A stretch of 64,000 bases of DNA from Parietaria judaica (GCA_954871525.1 OX940862.1:34774232-34838231), one strand, 5' to 3'. Shown: positions 40,228-51,060, counted from the stretch's first letter. The notes: generated from the letters alone by a model not told the origin. Translations and numbers: made by a program.

Positions 40228-42257
40228 ATATATATAGACAAACAGAATTAGAGATAATTATATTTTACAAATTTAAAAGTAAAATATTTAAGCACAATAT
40301 TAATTCTAGTATTTACATGTAAATTATAAATTACTTATTATAATAAAGATGTTACATAAAAGTATATATTATAAGGGCTTTATATAATATTTCGTGATTT
40401 GTTAATGGAAAAGTAACCCTCATCAATTCCATTAATTAGTCACTCAGAGAAAGTCAACAATTGCTCTAATATCCTATATTATCTCTGACGTTTAGAAAAG
40501 AAAAACAATTTTTTCATTTAGCATTCTAACCGGCTTCAAAAGAATTGTCTACGATATCTAATCTTATTAGAGTACTCGTTTAGGTAGACCCAAGGGGTGA
40601 ATCGGCGGACAGTATAGGTCGCCCTACGCGTCTAAAAGAGGGTATAAGAGTACTCCCTTGGGTTAGAGACACACTCAAAACTTATCTCAATTAGATCGAG
40701 GATCCGGCCGTTGGAAGACATTATACCTAATATTTATTGAGGGGTTTTAGGTGATCCTAACTTTTGTCTTAAACTAAACATAGTTAACTAATTAAAATGT
40801 TCTAAGAATTAAGACAATGAATATGTAATACATAATCCTATTTTGTAAAACATATTCTATTTCGAATTAAATATACTTCTAAAAGTATACATATATATAT
40901 ATATTATGAAAATTTTAAAGACAAACCCTTTTATCTTTAAATAAAAGATAAATAAATCACTTAAAGATAAAATATCTTAATTCATGATTTATCTTTTCTA
41001 TAAATGAATGAAAGATAAATAACTATCTTTATAGATAAGATATCTTTAATCAAGTTTTGTCATATTACAAAATAAAAGATAAATAACTATCTTATAGATA
41101 AACTATCTTTAATCACAATATATATATCTTTTATTTCCATTAAAGTTTAGATCTTTTCTATTACTATAATAATTAAAAGATTATTTATTATCTTAATCTA
41201 ATTAAGAATTATTGATTATAAATAAAATTTATCAACAAACAATTTGTAAATCAATAAATGAATAACATAAACAATAATGGAAACAAACTTCATAAGATTG
41301 ATAATAATATTGAATAAATCATATTTATTAATAATTAATATCATATATATATTAGATTTTCAATTCTCATATTTAAAAATACTTATAATAATTATAAATA
41401 AAATAAAATAAACACTTTAAATCGTATTTTAAAATAATTAAACATAAATATAATTAAATATCAAATACCGAGATACAAGCTCGGGATAGACCCGAGCTTG
41501 TACGGGTTGCCCTCGGGCAACCCCGGTCACGAAGGGGAGACCGGGCAGGGCCGAAAGCCCCTGCCCGGAAAAAGTTAATTTTGACCCGGATCCGGGTCAA
41601 TAAGGACCCGGATCCGGGTCTGTTCGGTGTGGGCCCGGGTCAGCGCAAACCCGGGCTGAAGCCCCGGGTCCAACCCGGGTCGGGTACCCGGGTCAGACCC
41701 GGGTTGGGTGTGCCCGGATCAATGCGATCCGGGCTGGGCTGCTTTGGGCTGGGTTGGAACCCAGTCCGTGGGCCTGATCCAATCAGGCCCACCGAATCGG
41801 AAATGGGCTGGGTTAAACCCAGCCCGTGGGCCTGATCCAATCAGGCCCACCCGAATCGTGGGTGGGCTGGGTTAAACCCAGCCCGTGGGCCTGATCCAAT
41901 CAGGCCAACGCGAAAAAAAAAAAATTCGTTTTGGCTAGGGTTTTGAAACCCTAGCCGTCGCCCATTGGCTCCCATCGAATGGGAGCCACAAACGCCGGCG
42001 CCACCCGGGACCATGGCGGCGACGGTGAAATCGCCGCCGGTTCCGGTGGTGGTGCCGCCGTTTGTTTTTCCCTTTTTCTTATTTAATAATACACATTAAA
42101 ATTAAATAAAAATCAATCCCGATTCTAAATCGGATTCCGAACAACACACAAAATTAATCATAATTAATTTTCTAACGCTCCCACTGAAAATCTAATCACA
42201 CCAAAAAATTTCTAAAATTATTTCGGTTAACATATCTAATTTTCGAAAATTACTCAG
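40228..42257 (-). other. Leader region of the copia element
   Basis: A 2-kb untranslated leader between the primer site and gag. The part nearest gag (40228-41460) is AT-rich. The part nearest the primer site (41462-42066) is GC-rich and made of hairpin-forming repeats, listed separately. Confidence 0.7.
41462..42066. repeat. Hairpin-rich repeats in the copia leader
   Basis: A run of nested inverted repeats: ACCCGGATCCGGGT twice, CCCGGGTACCCGGG-like words, then three 59-bp units starting at 41746, 41805 and 41864. Each unit has two palindromes (GGGCTGGGTTxxAACCCAGCCC type and GGGCCTGATCCAATCAGGCCC type). Further hairpins follow, GGCTAGGGTT...AACCCTAGCC and GGCTCCCAT...ATGGGAGCC. Its GC content is far above the surroundings. 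It lies in the leader, where packaging, dimerisation and translation-control signals are found. Function is inferred from position only. Confidence 0.85.
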
Positions 42258-42274
42258 ACCGGCTCTGATACCAC

Positions 42275-42918
42275 TGTTGGGTTTTTCGATGACTTTTCTC
42301 AATCCCGAGGCGGAAATCACGGGATATCATCGAACAATAAAGATCTAGAATAATTACGAGAATTAAGATACAGTTTAGAGATCGTTACCAAACTTCGGTA
42401 CTTTTGCCAACTGTACCGAATAACTGCCGATTCCTTTGATTCTGGAGCTTGTCGAATTTAGGATTTAGCGCCTCAAGTGTTGCGCCTCTATTTCGTACAC
42501 CACGTCACTCGGGAACGTCTTAGATGACCGGAAAACACCTCGGAGGATAGGTTAGATCCTAGTTGGTGTTTAGATGATCAACCGATGAATGAACCGGGGA
42601 GCAAGCCAAAATTCGACTACCAAAGGGAGGGGAGCTCGAATTTTCTAAGAGGCTTGGGTTTCTCTAATGTGTGTTCTATTTAATTATGAGTCATATTAGG
42701 GTATTTATAATACCCTATGGTCATGACCTAGTGGGCTTTCTAAAAGCCCACCTAATGGGCTTTCTAAAAGCCCAATCATGGATTAATTAATCTATTATTA
42801 ATTAATATGAATCATAATTAATACTTGGGCCCGAGTGGGCCCATTATGTCGGTTATGGTTATCGGGTCGATATCCGATAACCCGAGAGATACAATATCGG
42901 GTTCGGGCATAACCAACA
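42275..42918 (-). repeat. 5' LTR of the copia element
   Basis: 644 bp, no difference seen from the 3' LTR. Confidence 0.93.
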
Positions 42919-43902
42919 AAAAATGCGTGATATACTCCACACAAAGCAATATAAAACTCAAAGTAAATCATTTTCAAGGACATTTAATCATTGATCAACA
43001 CAAAAAGCAATAATATTGTTCCAAAAGCCATTTCCATTTCCTAAGCCATTGTTGAGGCTATAATATTGTTTCAAAAGACCCTTATTGATATTTGATAGCA
43101 CAAAGTTCTAGTATCATGGTCGTCGCCACTCGCCATGGTAAGACATCGATGAATGGAGAAAAAATGGCGTTCGAAGATCATTTTGGTATTGTTCGTGGGT
43201 TTGGGTTTTAATTCGTTGAAATCTGATTTTAATTTATTCAGATATGAAAAAATAGTTATAATTAACTTAATTCAATGATTTAAATGCTTTTAGTTTTTTA
43301 ATTGGATTTTATTTATTAAATTTATTATGAATTATATTAAGCCACACCGGCCAATGTCAGTGTGACACATGGCAAAAATTAACAGAAGGAGACAAAAAAA
43401 ATTGACAGTAGTTGAGTTTGAGTACGTTTTAAGACTATGGAATATATACCGCGAAAGAAAAAAGAATTGAAACATAACTAGGATGTGTGCAAAAGAATTG
43501 GTACATATTAAAATACTCTATTTTGGTACTCTCTTAGAAACAAATTTTACAATGTATGATTGACCTCAAAATAAACAAATTTGAATGATAGAAAGTTTCT
43601 TAATGCAAGCTCAACATAATATAAATAGATATACATGTATATGTAAACAGAAGTTGAGAAGATACATTAATACCCTGTCATAATAATAACAGTTAAGCAA
43701 GAAGTACAAAATGATAGTTTCAAACTCAACAAGGAACAGAACACAAAGTAGAAAACCCCATGATAGAAACTACGCCACAAATCCAAAAACACACAGGCAT
43801 TACAAACAACAATAAAAAGAAACACGCTGATAATATCGGAATCGCTGCAGATCGCGACCACCAATTTGATACAGAAAACCTGAAAGAATGTCGTCCACAA
43901 AG
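42919..43902. other. Spacer, no gene seen
   Basis: AT-rich flank between the copia element and copy H of the exonuclease-like array. No coding signature; open frames are short. Confidence 0.45.
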
Positions 43903-44292
43903 TTACAAATTAACCAGAATGTTATCGGCAAGGAGATAGGTGTAATAGGCCTCATAGATTGCAGTCTTCATCTGATTGGAACTGAAGTACATAAGATTTT
44001 CCCAGCGCAAATTCGTAACCGGATTTTTATCGGGGGTGATACCAACCTCTGCCGCCAACTTCTCCAACTCATAATACATGACCAGACATCCGGGGCAGTT
44101 GTCAGACCAGGCATAATAGGTTATCCCGACGACACGTGTTTCTCCTAGCGACAGTTTTAGGTCGTTGATCAACGCCCTACTTTCGAGCCCACGAGTGTCC
44201 AGAGCAGTGACACGGATCTCATCATCGCCAAACCTAATGCTGTAGTTATCCATCTTCGACAAGAAAGCCGCGGGTATCTTATCATCTTCCAT
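43903..44292 (-). pseudogene. Exonuclease-fold copy H with internal deletion
   Basis: A 129-aa open frame starting MEDDKIPAAFLSKMDNYSIR. It has the N-terminal strands (FGDDEIRVTALD), motif I region VVGITYYAW (Asp to Thr, Glu to Tyr), then jumps directly to YELEKLAAEVGITPDKNP and FSSNQMKTAIYEAYYTYLLADNIL. About 70 residues are missing from the middle (strand 3, the FVG segment and the ARxLxK helix) without loss of frame. A TATA-like TATATATAC run near 44340-44365 precedes it. The fold is unlikely to form. It is called a pseudogene, though a short protein could be made. Confidence 0.7.
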
Positions 44293-45679
44293 TGATTTTA
44301 CTGCCTCTTATCTGATGTACACGAGCACCATGTAAGTAAATGTATATGTATATGTATATATGTACAGAGAGAGTTTGAATGATACATATGAAAACGGAGG
44401 TCAGACAGAGCATTGAAGCATGAGGATTGAGTTGAATCAATCCTCACATTTTCTATTTTTAATTATTAGTTTCTTTAAAGTTTAGAATCATAAACCAATG
44501 GGCTGATCATTCTGATATTTAAAAATATATGGTACATGTTTATTAAAAATAAAACTAGAAAATATATATATAAATTTCTAAAACTATGAATAAAAGGGAT
44601 TTTAGAATTATTGAAAAAAATTAAAAAAAAATAATTAAGAAGTAGGTATAAAAATGAAACAAAAGTACCTTTTAAGGTATAACTTTACCTGTTTTCAAAA
44701 TAAAAAGAATATTTTTACAAAAATATAAAAATAGATAATGTATAAAAAAAAAACAGCCATTTAAAAGATCACCAAAAAATATATGAAAAATCTCATTCTT
44801 GAGATTTTTAGGGTGTTAGTAAAAAAAATTCTTACAAATCGTTTAATTGTCATCACCTAATTATATGAAAATCATATAAGTAAAACGTCTACATATGCAA
44901 GTTGCTTATTTTCCGATAGATAAAATATCACCACGAATATATAATCTATAAATTATATTAGGAAATTTAAGAGTGTGCATGGGTTTGATTAGGTCGACTC
45001 GAGGCAAAAGTTGAACTCAACTCGATCTTATTGGATTTTGGAAAAACGACCCAATTATTTTTGAAGGTCCTGTCCAACCCAACCCGAAAAACCCTGGGTT
45101 GGGTTGGGTTATTGGACTGAACTAAAATAAAAAAGTAAAAAAATTATGAATAACATTGAAATCTAAAACGTCAATTAGTAAATATAAGTTTAATAAAATG
45201 TTTTTAAACATCTAATTCAAAAACTAAATGTTATTATAGTCTTAAAACATTCAATAAAAGAAGTAGGGAACATAGTCGTAAACTAAATTAGAAAACGTGG
45301 TAGTAAACATAAACTAGATTCATAAAATGTTTCATGTATTTTTTTAATTGTTTTTATAAAAGATATATTTTTAGAAAAATCATATAAACAAAAAAATAGG
45401 TGTATAAAAAATTCATTTACAAAAGAAAAAAAGAAGAAGAAAAAAACGTGAGTAAAAAACCGTTGAATCAGTCGATCTCATTCTTGTGGCTTTTTGGGTA
45501 ATTAAGCTCAAAGTGTTTAGAAAATAAAAATTGAAATAATCCAACTGTCAACGCCTAATAAATGAAAATCTTATAGCGAAATGTCTAGATATACAAAATA
45601 GTTACTTTTTCCGATAAATAAAGATCACTGGAAATGTTATGACATTGCACTAAATGAGTGATTTTTGAAATTGCCCTAA
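44293..45679. other. AT-rich spacer with a GGGTTGGGTT-type remnant
   Basis: No gene. At about 44970-45125 there is a GTCGACTCGAGG ... CCCAACCCGAAAAACCCTGG stretch resembling the interior of small hAT elements, but only one end can be seen. Confidence 0.4.
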
Positions 45680-45710
45680 CCAATCAAAAGACACGATATA
45701 TTATATAAGG
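45680..45710 (+). promoter_or_regulatory. Core promoter of the SANT-domain gene
   Basis: A CCAAT box (45680-45684) and a TATA-like TATATAAG (about 45703-45709) stand before a pyrimidine-rich leader at about 45740-45790. A leader exon probably ends near 45824 (CAG|GTTAGA) and the next starts at about 46112 (TTACAG), 53 bases before the ATG at 46165. Confidence 0.55.
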
Positions 45711-46428
45711 CAATTGGCAAATCAATCAAGATTATAAATTGATCTCTCTCTTTTTTCTTCGAGAGAAAAAAAGGAAACTAAACTTTCTTGTAGTTTCGAC
45801 TCGACTGATCTATCTCATAATCAGGTTAGATTGTTTGATATAATCATCAAGTACAATTACTCGCAAGTTTCATATATAATATTTTATATGATTTTATTTG
45901 CATGCTTTCATTCTGATTGATTTGGCAATATCAATACGGCTTGTATTATAGTATGTTTAGTCATGTCATACGCAAAACTCTGGTTTAGGGTTTGGAGTGA
46001 GTAAATTTTGTTAGGATTATTTAATTAATACGAAATTTTATGTGAATAATTTTATTTTATTGTTTTGCGATTCAAGAAGGGTTTGTAATGTGAATGACTT
46101 TGCATTATTACAGATTCTGTTCAGTTCCGATCGAACAATTATATATCTCTGAGTTACTCTTAACATGAGTTACGTTAGGGCAACGAGGAGAAACCCTGGT
46201 AGGCAACGCCCTCGAGTTGGCCCCGGGTATCAGGCGGAGCTTCCGTGCAAGATGGATCCGTGCCAGATCGTGCGAGACGGTTTGTCGAACCCATATTTGC
46301 ATGGAAGTTCAGAGATTCCGACCGTGCGGGTCGAAAATCACGGTAGTCGGAGGAGCAATGACCGAGAAGATCGGACACCTATTGACTGCACGAGCAAAGC
46401 CTGGACGGTGGACGAGCGAGAAGGCTTC

Positions 46429-46793
46429 TAATGGACCTTTATTTATCATTGGTTTTATTTTAGTAATTTAGGGCTTTTATTTATTTAATATTAGGATTAG
46501 TTTTTATGCGTTTTATTCATTTAGTTTATTCATTTAGTTTAGTTTGGATTTATTTAATTAATTAATTAATTAGTAGTGGTGGGCTTAGGAGTTGTCGTTT
46601 GATAATGGGCCTAACCTAGATTGTCTAGGGTATTAAGTAGAGAGGAGATCGACAGTGGGGAGGTGTGCAGAAAATAGTCGTTTGTGACAGTCTCCACCGT
46701 CGGGAGAGTTGGCCGTGCTCTCGAACTCACGTGCCCGGTTCTCTTTGACGTGTTTATTCAATAAAATTCTGTTTATAAATCCGGGATCCATCA
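46429..46793 (+). repeat. Left LTR of the Gag-only element
   Basis: 365 bp. Its first dinucleotide is TA instead of TG, and a 13-bp segment (TTTAGTTTATTCA type) is duplicated. The R-region poly(A) signal AATAAA is at 46760-46765. Confidence 0.92.
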
Positions 46794-46826
46794 AATTGGT
46801 ATCAGAGCATAATCTTGCGACCTAGA

Positions 46827-48227
46827 ATGACGAAAACTCGATCAACGACGGACGAGCCAAAAGGGGCGAGCGATATTGCAGCGCTGTTCGACAGCTTTCG
46901 CGCCGAGCTGATGGACAGTTTTCGCGCCGAGATGGCCCAAGCCATGCGCGATTCAGTGCAGGAAGCGGTGGAACAAGCAGTGGCGCGCACAGACGAACGC
47001 CAAAATCGAGCGATGGCTGAATCGGACGCACGCGTAGGAGCGCTGGAAGCGCAGATGCGCTGCCAGGTTGAGCACAGCGAGCGCGAACTCCCTCCAGGAG
47101 GGAAGAGGGACCACCGACCAGGCGAGGGCGCGCACGGGAACAAGGGAAAACAACACGACGGCCCAGGTCAGCGTGTCAACAACGCTGAATTTTCCCCCAT
47201 GCGGTCAGGAAACCACGGTTCGGGTTCAAACTTAGCCGAAGATCCGGCCTTGGCGAAAATTCTCTCGGCTAACCCGGACGACCGAGAATGGGTTTCACTG
47301 ATTACAAAGGTGTACCATGAGGAACTCAAAGAGCGAGAGCGTTTGGCTCGCACTCAACACCATCGGGACGAGCACATGGGACAGATTCCACTCCGCACGA
47401 CACAGCTGCCACGAAAAATTAGCGAGGACAGCGAAGATTCCGACGACGAGACGGGCATAAAATGTCAAAACCGTAGACCGCCGGAGTACCGCGGCAATGG
47501 GGGACAGCGCGAGGCACACGGGGACCGAGTACGACAACTACAAATGCCCGTGTTCGAGGGGGCCGATGCCGAAGAGTGGGTGTACCGAGCCGAGCGGTAT
47601 TTCGAGGTCAATGGAGTCCGGGGCTATGCACGCGTGAACTCGGCCGGAGTATGTCTAGAGGGATCGCCCCATTTGTGGTACAAGGGGAAGGTTCGGAAGG
47701 ATCCTTTTCTCGGTTGGCGAGACTTTAAAACACGGTTGTTAGCGCGCTTTCCGGATCCACGAGGCAAGTGCTACAATGACCAACTTGCGAGGGCTGCTCA
47801 AAGCGGGACACTCAACGACTTCATTAACGAGATCGAGCGCTTGCAGGAACACTTACCACATTTGCCGGACGATGTGTTTAAGGACGCCTTGGTGCGCGGG
47901 CTGAAACCGGAGCTTCAAACGATGGTGATGTGGGGTCGCCCGCAAACTTTGGATGCGGCGATTGAATTGGCGATACTCACTGAGTCTTGCGGAGTGGGAA
48001 AGCAGCGAGCGCGGGACAGCAACCCAAGTGCCCGAGCAGCGACCGAGAGACCCTCCAAAGACCTAACCGAAGGCGAGTACGCGTCTCGAAAGGCTCGAGG
48101 TTTGTGTTATAAATGTGAGGAGAAGTTCTCGCCCGGACATCGTTGCAAAGTTGAGATGCGAGTCTCTCTCGTTGAGGATCCGATAAAGGAAGTGGAAGAT
48201 TGTGTGGAGGAAGAACTTATGACGTGA
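46827..48227 (+). CDS. Gag of the Gag-only element
   Basis: 466 aa from the ATG at 46827. N terminus: a coiled-coil-like stretch (DSFRAELMDSFRAEMAQAMR). The middle has the retrotransposon-gag pattern MPVFEGADAEEWVYRAERYF, WYKGKVRKDPFLGWRDFKTR, LLARFPDP and TLNDFINEIERLQEHL. The C terminus has CYKCEEKFSPGHRC, a zinc knuckle with unusual spacing (CX2CX7HX1C), typical of some plant gypsy Gag proteins. It is a complete frame without stops although no pol follows. A kept Gag suggests that it is needed for the element's own packaging. Confidence 0.9.
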   Translation: MTKTRSTTDEPKGASDIAALFDSFRAELMDSFRAEMAQAMRDSVQEAVEQAVARTDERQNRAMAESDARVGALEAQMRCQVEHSERELPPGGKRDHRPGEGAHGNKGKQHDGPGQRVNNAEFSPMRSGNHGSGSNLAEDPALAKILSANPDDREWVSLITKVYHEELKERERLARTQHHRDEHMGQIPLRTTQLPRKISEDSEDSDDETGIKCQNRRPPEYRGNGGQREAHGDRVRQLQMPVFEGADAEEWVYRAERYFEVNGVRGYARVNSAGVCLEGSPHLWYKGKVRKDPFLGWRDFKTRLLARFPDPRGKCYNDQLARAAQSGTLNDFINEIERLQEHLPHLPDDVFKDALVRGLKPELQTMVMWGRPQTLDAAIELAILTESCGVGKQRARDSNPSARAATERPSKDLTEGEYASRKARGLCYKCEEKFSPGHRCKVEMRVSLVEDPIKEVEDCVEEELMT

Positions 48228-48281
48228 CGAGGAAATCGGACGACAAGCTTGAGGACAAGCTTGCTTTCGAGGGGGGAGTAA

Positions 48282-48633
48282 TGATGGACCTTTATTTATC
48301 GTTGGTTTTATTTTAGTAATTTAGGGCTTTTATTTATTTAATATTAGGATTAGTTTTTATGCGTTTTATTCATTTAGTTTAGTTTGGATTTATTTAATTA
48401 ATTAATTAATTAGTAGTGGTGGGCTTAGGAGTTGTCGTTTGATAATGGGCCTAACCTAGATTGTCTAGGGTATTAAGTAGAGAGGAGATCGACAGTGGGG
48501 AGGTGTGCAGAAAATAGTCGTTTGTGACAGTCTCCACCGTCGGGAGAGTTGGCCGTGCTCTCGAACTCACGTGCCCGGTTCTCTTTGACGTGTTTATTCA
48601 ATAAAATTCTGTTTATAAATCCGGGATCCATCA
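48282..48633 (+). repeat. Right LTR of the Gag-only element
   Basis: 352 bp, TG to CA, adjacent to the GCTTC duplication where the host SANT exon resumes. In this orientation it could act as a promoter for the downstream half of the gene. Confidence 0.92.
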
Positions 48634-50242
48634 GCTTCGTCCTCGGCCTCTACATCTTCAAGAAGAATTTCTCTCTCCTGAAAAATTTTGTCGGAACCAA
48701 AGAAATGGGTGACTTGTTGAGATTCTACTACGGGGAGTTCTACGGCTCTGATGACTATCGCCTTTGGGCGGAATGTCGCAAGTCGACGCGAAGATCACGT
48801 CCATTTTACGGAAAGAGGCTGTTCTCCAAATGGAGGGGTGAAATGATGTTATCTCGATTGTCCTCGCTCGTCGGGCAGGATCTTCGAGCCATGTTGATCC
48901 AGGTATCATTTCGTCATTTCTACTCTTTAAAAAAGCCGGTACTAATTCCTCGCTCGTGACGAAGAGAATCGCAGTTATTGATAACCGTAAGGTAAATAAT
49001 TCCATGGATAATAACAAACCAAAAATCCAAAAAAAGGAAAAGAAAATCTAAATATGTCCGGTAGAATATTTTTTTCCCCTTCTAATTTGTAGTAACTTTT
49101 ACGCAATCTCTTAGAGTTCGGCGAGATTCATCAGCAGAAGACTTCCGTTCGAAGAATACGTGTTTGAATTGAAGGGCATTGTCGGCATCCCTGCTCTTGT
49201 AACAGCTATCGGGGTTGGGAAAGGAATAAATGACCTAACTCGGAACGAACGCAAGCCGGGAAAGTGCACGGAGACTGCAGGGTCCGTCAGTCATGCTTCA
49301 CTCACTCTGCCGGATATATTCGACACTTTGAACAAACATTCGAAGCTCAGCAAATCGCTGTCGAGAAAACTCTTCTTCAAAACCATTTGGCCTCGTTTGC
49401 AAGCTCGAGGCTGGCACTCCGAGAGACTTGAGAATCACAACGAGTTCGGTTTGAAGAACCCGACGGTGTTTCTCGTTAAAGGAAAGAGAAAGTTCTCGAT
49501 GAGGCTCGCCATGGGCAAACACTACTTCAACTCCATTAAAGCTGTCCTTTATGAAGTGGCGTCAAAGCCGCAGATTCTCGAGGATTTAATGCTGTACACA
49601 GTTGTGGATACCGCTCTTGTTGATGAACCAGAAATTTGCCGATGTCGAGACCTGCCGAATTCTCGAGATCTTCATTCTGCTAAATTATATCCGATGGAAG
49701 AGCTTGAGGCCTCAAACTCTGAAGGGAATGGCATTGTGAATGGAGCATGTATTGACTCGCCAAAGCTAGTAGAAGAGAAATCTTCTTCACAATCTAGCCT
49801 GACAAACGAACCTTGTGTTGTTTCGTGTTTGGAGGACGCCGTGGAGATGTCATCGGTCAACAACGATTCTTACCGGACGAGAAAGCCGTTTGACTTGAAC
49901 CTTCCTTACGTGCCAACCGATTCAGAGAGTGAGGAGAGTACAGACATCAGGCAGGAAAAGGGCAATTCGGACGGGGACTCGGAGATGGCTCAGGTCAACG
50001 ATGTGCACGCGATGAGAAAATCGTTTGACTTGAATGTTTCTTATGTGCCAACCTATTCAGGAAGTGATCAATATCATGAAAATGCAGAAAGCGGCACAGA
50101 CGCGAGACAGGAAAACGACAATTCGGGAATCGAATCAAGTCGGAGAAAAAGCGTTCGCAGCCGAGCAACGGCGAAGAGAGTGCTCGAAGCATTTGAAACC
50201 GACTTGTTCAGCTCAAAGAAGAGGAAGAAGAGAGTACAATGA

Positions 50243-51053
50243 CATGCTTCCTTCTTAGTCTTGAGATTCTCTTAATTTTGATTTCGCCTTTCAATTAGAA
50301 ATTTAGAATGATCGTTGTACTTGTTTGACTTTGTCCATGCCATTAAGTAAATTGACATTAATGTCCTCAACTTTGCATCTTTGTATAGTTCGCCTCTTCA
50401 ATTTTTATCTTTATTTTTTAAAGGAAGATTTCATCAAAGAAAACCGAAGCAAAAATTACACAAGAAAACTACCAACCTAACGAGAAATGCTAATTGCTAG
50501 TGCACCTTTAATTATAAATTATAAGAGTAGCGTATTGCCCCACATATATCGATTAATTAACGAACGTGAAAAGCAACGAATTGGGTAATATATTTCTTAT
50601 TTGTCGCGGCTAATATTTATGGTGCTCTAAAAAGTATAAATTTTTAGTATTCAATGTGTATATTTTTATAGGTATGATGATTTATACTTTTGACAACATT
50701 AAGAATATATGTGGTGAAAAAAAAATATAATATATTATTACTTTCATTTCATCTATCTTTTGGGTATTTTTAACGTGAGTATCTTTTTTGGAAGTTAATG
50801 TAAGAGCTTTTTGTGAAGTTTGTGAAATAAACTTAAGGGTATTTTGGGCATAGAAGATTTACAGATACTAATTTTATAATTTTCGACTAATCAGAATTAA
50901 TAAATAAGTTATTGAATTTTCCCTATTATTATTTTGGATTTTTTTTTTTTTTTTTGTCATTTCACGACAAAAGGGTAAAAAGATTAATTAAATTAATATT
51001 TTTATGTATTTAGTTATTTACAAAGAGTTAAATGACAACAAAGCCCCTCTCAA
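50243..51053. other. Spacer between the SANT gene and RPB10
   Basis: 3' flank and AT-rich spacer. No gene seen. Confidence 0.5.
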
Positions 51054-51060
51054 TATATAA
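51054..51060 (+). promoter_or_regulatory. TATA box of RPB10
   Basis: TATATAA, 105 bp before the ATG at 51159. It suggests transcription starts near 51085. Confidence 0.6.

Larger units (their letters stand above)
34631..42918 (-). mobile_element. Ty1/copia retrotransposon, very young, internally deleted
   Basis: Two 644-bp LTRs (34631-35274, 42275-42918) that look identical over their whole length, TGTTGGG to ACCAACA, flanked by the 5-bp duplication AAAAA. In minus orientation the 5' LTR is the right one: the primer site TGGTATCAGAGCC (minus), pairing with initiator tRNA-Met, is at about 42260-42272, and the polypurine tract AGTGGGAGAT is next to 35275. The coding order is gag, integrase, RT-RNase H, but protease and the integrase N terminus are absent and a TGA splits integrase from RT. 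A defective copy with identical LTRs must have been moved recently by another element's proteins. Confidence 0.93.
46429..48633 (+). mobile_element. Gag-only LTR retrotransposon (TR-GAG type)
   Basis: LTRs at 46429-46793 and 48282-48633 end GGGATCCATCA and are flanked by a perfect 5-bp duplication GCTTC. The primer site TTGGTATCAGAGC (initiator tRNA-Met) follows the left LTR at about 46796, and a polypurine tract GAGGGGGGAG precedes the right one. The interior codes only for Gag. This is the structure described as TR-GAG, a non-autonomous class. The LTRs differ by about two substitutions and a 13-bp duplication. It lies in the same orientation as the host gene, and each LTR has AATAAA (46760, 48600). 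Confidence 0.92.
46165..50242 (+). pseudogene. Plant SANT-domain protein gene, split by a retrotransposon
   Basis: Coding parts 46165-46428, 48639-48902 and 49115-50242 would give 551 aa without the insertion; the frame is otherwise intact and the exon 2 splice sites (CAG|GTATCA, TTAG|AGTTC) are good. Family pattern: PRVGPGYQAELP near residue 17, the SANT region WTVDEREGF ... LGLYIFKKNFSLLKNFVGTK and MGDLLRFYYGEFYGSDDYRLW, then the plant-specific WPRLQARGWHSER and VFLVKGKRKFSMRL region. It resembles the Arabidopsis At2g47820-type nuclear proteins (a family call from memory). The C terminus has FDLNLPYVP, an EAR-type repression motif, a degenerate second copy (FDLNVSYVP) and a basic tail. The insertion adds a stop right after codon 88, so only an N-terminal peptide would be made from this allele. 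Confidence 0.82.

Noticed and set aside
41581..41840. Proline- and glycine-rich frames in the copia leader
   Set aside because: They are translations of palindromic GC-rich repeats in the untranslated leader, open in both strands.
44970..45125. A further hAT element
   Set aside because: Only one end and the typical CCCAACCC words are visible; no partner end or target duplication found.
46429..48633. Gag frame as a domesticated host gene
   Set aside because: It is enclosed by LTRs with a fresh target duplication, a primer site and a polypurine tract, so it is still part of a mobile element.
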